The position numbers and the translations under genes were made by a program. A DNA stretch of 64,000 bases from Acinetobacter sp. SAAs474 (GTDB lineage Bacteria > Pseudomonadota > Gammaproteobacteria > Pseudomonadales > Moraxellaceae). Under the pieces are notes generated by a model, which searched no databases, was not told the origin of the DNA, and saw nothing but the letters and a program-made list of their open reading frames with translations. Positions 61,841-64,000 of this stretch are shown here, one piece after another. Where the stretch lies: assembly GCF_032823475.1 (NCBI RefSeq), contig NZ_CP127915.1, positions 1-64,000 on the forward strand, given 5' to 3'. The first letter of the stretch is position 1. Each line of letters opens with the position of its first letter.

Positions 61841-61970
61841 CTATAAATTTCTGATTTATAGCGTCCTAAGCCGAATCGAGACCTTTTGGGTAAGTATTGT
61901 GCTCGCGTTTTGCGCCGCTGACAACATGCTACTCTTTTCGATTCCCGTCACACCCTTGAGATTTATAATA
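61841..61970. other. Structured GC-richer island in the 602-bp spacer rluA/MHS transporter
   Basis: Between 61621 and 62222 most sequence is AT-rich, but about 61861-61960 is clearly richer in G+C. It is preceded by a perfect 8-bp hairpin (CTATAAAT at 61841-61848 with ATTTATAG at 61854-61861). Inside, GAATCGA (61873-61879) and TCGATTC (61938-61944) are complementary. A plus-strand frame reads SRIETFWVSIVLAFCAADNM (read as 20 residues) but has no start or ribosome site. It could be an intergenic repeat or a structured RNA. The rest of the spacer shows only the terminator at 62163. Confidence 0.4.
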
Positions 61971-62155
61971 ACTAGATAGGACTGAAATTAATTTCCTAAG
62001 AAATGCTTTTTTTTAAAAAAAATTGAAATATTTTTCATAAAAAGTACTTTAGATCATATTTTTTTTTCAATTCAATTTAAATAAGCTTTTTTTTTGCATG
62101 ATTACAATGTTTTTTGAAATTTATTTAATACAATCTCATCAAACGATCTTAGATA

Positions 62156-62204
62156 AAAAATCGACTAAAGTATCCATGGTATTGCATAACCTGATACTTT
62201 AGTC
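62156..62204 (-). terminator. Terminator of the MHS transporter gene
   Basis: GACTAAAGTATC (62163-62174) pairs exactly with GATACTTTAGTC (62193-62204) around an 18-nt loop. On the minus strand it runs into GATTTTTTATC. It lies 19 bp past the transporter stop. Confidence 0.88.
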
Positions 62205-62222
62205 CGTTCATTTATCTAAATT

Positions 62223-63518
62223 TTAACGTTCTTGATCTAAATATTCTGGCACTTTTGGTAATGCCCAACTGCAGAAAAAGCAGATAATCAACATGATAAT
62301 CACGTAGATAAAAAAGAGATTCTCAATCCCAGCACCTTTAAACTGTAAAGCAACAGCTGGTGCAGAACCACCAAATATCGCATTACCAATGGCATAGGAA
62401 AAACCAACACCAAGTGCACGTACATAAGGAGGAAACATCTCAGCTTTAACTAGCCCACTAATTGAAGTATAAAAACTCAGTAGCAACATGAGAAAAATCA
62501 ATAATAGTGTGACAATCAACGGTGAGTAGCTAAAATACGGCATCGCAATGACCATTACTGGATAAATAAATACAGCAACCGATGTACTAAAAATCAACAT
62601 CGCAGCACGGCGACCAATCCGGTCTGAAATCATGCCAAAGAAAGGCTGTGACAACATAAAGACCAACAAAGCAACTGTCATCATTAAGCCAACGGTTTTG
62701 CCCTCTATCCCCAGATTGGTCATATATGTTTTTGAATATACTGTAATAACATAGAAACTGAGTGATCCTGCCGAAGTATATCCCACCACCAATAAAAAAG
62801 TTTTCCAGTGATGTTTAAACAGCTCTCTTAAACTACCTGCAACCTCTTTATCTTCCTCTGATTTATTTAATGTTTCTTCTAAGCGACTGCGTGCCAATAA
62901 AGAAATGATCGCGGCAATTCCACCAATGACAAATGGAATACGCCAGCCACCATCCATAAGTTGCTGCTCGCTCATTAATATTAAAAGCACCACACCCAAT
63001 AAGCTGGCTAACAACTGGCCGCCAGATAGCGTGACATATTGAAAAGACGCATAAAAGCCACGTCTACCTTTTAGAGCAATCTCACTCATATATGTCGCAA
63101 CTGCACCATACTCCCCGCCTACAGATAAACCTTGTAATAGACGTACCATTAATAACAGAAAAGGAGCTACCATTCCTACTTGCTCATAGGTTGGCAACAG
63201 TGCAAACAATATTGAGCTTAAGCCCATTAAACTAATTGAGATGACCATCGATTTTTTACGACCATGTTTATCGGCAATTCGGCCAAATAACCAACTCCCA
63301 ATTGGACGCATAAAAAAGCTGGCAGCAAAAACTCCCCATACATATACAGCTTGGGTTGATGAACTCATACTCGGTGCAGTTAACGCATGCTGAAAATACA
63401 TGGCAAATACAGCATAAATATAAAAATCAAACCATTCGACCAAGTTTCCGGAGGATGCACCTATAATTCCTCGAATACGTTTACGTTTTTCTTCTTGACT
63501 ATAAATCGCTTCGCTCAT
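62223..63518 (-). CDS. MHS-family (metabolite:H+ symporter) MFS transporter
   Basis: A 431-residue, 12-helix inner-membrane importer. It has the MHS signatures: ASSGNLVEWFDFYIYAVFAMYF, GSWLFGRIADKHGRKKSM (loop 2-3), LLQGLSVGGEYGAVATYMSEIA and a mirrored GMISDRIGRRAAM (loop 8-9). The MHS family takes up carboxylates and compatible solutes such as alpha-ketoglutarate, shikimate, citrate or proline; the substrate here cannot be told. No catabolic genes are adjacent. It ends in a strong terminator. Confidence 0.9.
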   Translation of the reverse strand: MSEAIYSQEEKRKRIRGIIGASSGNLVEWFDFYIYAVFAMYFQHALTAPSMSSSTQAVYVWGVFAASFFMRPIGSWLFGRIADKHGRKKSMVISISLMGLSSILFALLPTYEQVGMVAPFLLLMVRLLQGLSVGGEYGAVATYMSEIALKGRRGFYASFQYVTLSGGQLLASLLGVVLLILMSEQQLMDGGWRIPFVIGGIAAIISLLARSRLEETLNKSEEDKEVAGSLRELFKHHWKTFLLVVGYTSAGSLSFYVITVYSKTYMTNLGIEGKTVGLMMTVALLVFMLSQPFFGMISDRIGRRAAMLIFSTSVAVFIYPVMVIAMPYFSYSPLIVTLLLIFLMLLLSFYTSISGLVKAEMFPPYVRALGVGFSYAIGNAIFGGSAPAVALQFKGAGIENLFFIYVIIMLIICFFCSWALPKVPEYLDQER

Positions 63519-64000
63519 TATTTATTCCCTATCTTCTCTATCGAAAAACTTATCTCCATACAGTGTCATCAATTTCAACACTGATTTGCATGTTAAGTTT
63601 AATCAATCAAAAAACCATTGAACGTTACATTTACAAACTAATATTTAATCAAATAAATACATATTTATTGATCAACCTTAGCTGAGATGAACTTAATATT
63701 GTTTAAAATTTATTAACAATAACCATGCCAAAACACAGATACAATATCAAACCACTACTTATTTTGAATTTAAATTAAATACAATTTCTTGATTTATTTA
63801 TTATTATATTTTAAATATTTAAATTTAATCGAAATATACTTTAAAACTCATTAATTTTTCTAAAAATTAAAATATTAGGTATTTTGATCATGATTTAAAA
63901 AAAATTCTTTTTTTGTATTTGACGACTTATTTTTATAGCCATGATTAAAGTCATATAATAATAAACAAAATATACCATCAGAATATTTAACATATCTATA
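63519..64000. other. AT-rich sequence upstream of the MHS transporter, no gene seen
   Basis: About 480 bp, close to 80% A+T, running to the window edge. It must contain the transporter promoter, but the many TATA-like hexamers prevent a firm choice. No open frame or strong inverted repeat is visible. Confidence 0.5.

Overview
The window is a chromosomal segment of a low-GC gammaproteobacterium, almost certainly Acinetobacter or a very close relative. The evidence is the tmRNA tag (ANDESYALAA), a cysteine-free Mg-type HemB, HemJ as the protoporphyrinogen oxidase, a glutamine-rich SbcC, and gene order (rpsL-rpsG-fusA-tuf, minCDE, dut-algC-argB). Assignment is from sequence reading only; no database search was run.

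Layout. 1-1.3 kb: the end of an integrated element, with a P4-type integrase running off the left edge and facing the 3' end of ssrA (tmRNA, 1297-1655, minus strand), which is the likely attachment site. 1.8-9.9 kb: glycerol kinase, an EmrAB-type efflux pair, a hotdog thioesterase, hemB, thiO and an SDR epimerase. 10.1-16.8 kb: a small membrane protein, a probable unannotated small RNA (about 10711-10890), sbcD-sbcC and yggS. 16.9-22.5 kb: pilT, fur, bamE, rnfH with a reduced SNF-type transporter, a bacteriohemerythrin and a YafJ-like amidotransferase. 22.6-28.7 kb: a short MITE-like repeat, argB, algC, dut, rep and an OmpA-like lipoprotein. 28.9-40.3 kb: an acyltransferase, an orphan voltage-sensor-like membrane protein, minCDE, ftsK, trxB, aat-ate and rimI. 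40.4-50.4 kb: tuf, fusA, rpsG, rpsL, an EcsC protein, fabB, hemJ, and dadA opposite an Lrp-type regulator. 50.6-56.6 kb: a chaperone-usher fimbrial locus on the minus strand (major subunit, chaperone, usher, tip adhesin, second subunit) in AT-rich DNA. 57.3-57.6 kb: a decayed IS605-type OrfB/TnpB remnant. 57.7-63.5 kb: a HAD phosphatase, thiD, ogt, a guanidinium exporter, an RraB-like protein, an RluA-type pseudouridine synthase and an MHS-type transporter.

Working units. The strongest regulatory find is upstream of the SMR gene at 59967-60281. Two stem-loops, each with an ACGA tetraloop, lie between a good promoter and the Shine-Dalgarno sequence. This is the guanidine-II (mini-ykkC) riboswitch design, with an unusually long linker that itself contains a hairpin. 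Other points of note are a 33-bp in-frame tandem duplication in the last fimbrial subunit, four TGTACA palindromes in front of the integrase, the 114-bp TA-flanked inverted-repeat element before argB, the small RNA candidate upstream of sbcD, and the TnpB fossil next to the fimbrial locus. Most of the window is ordinary core genome. No wholly new multi-gene defence or biosynthetic system was found.
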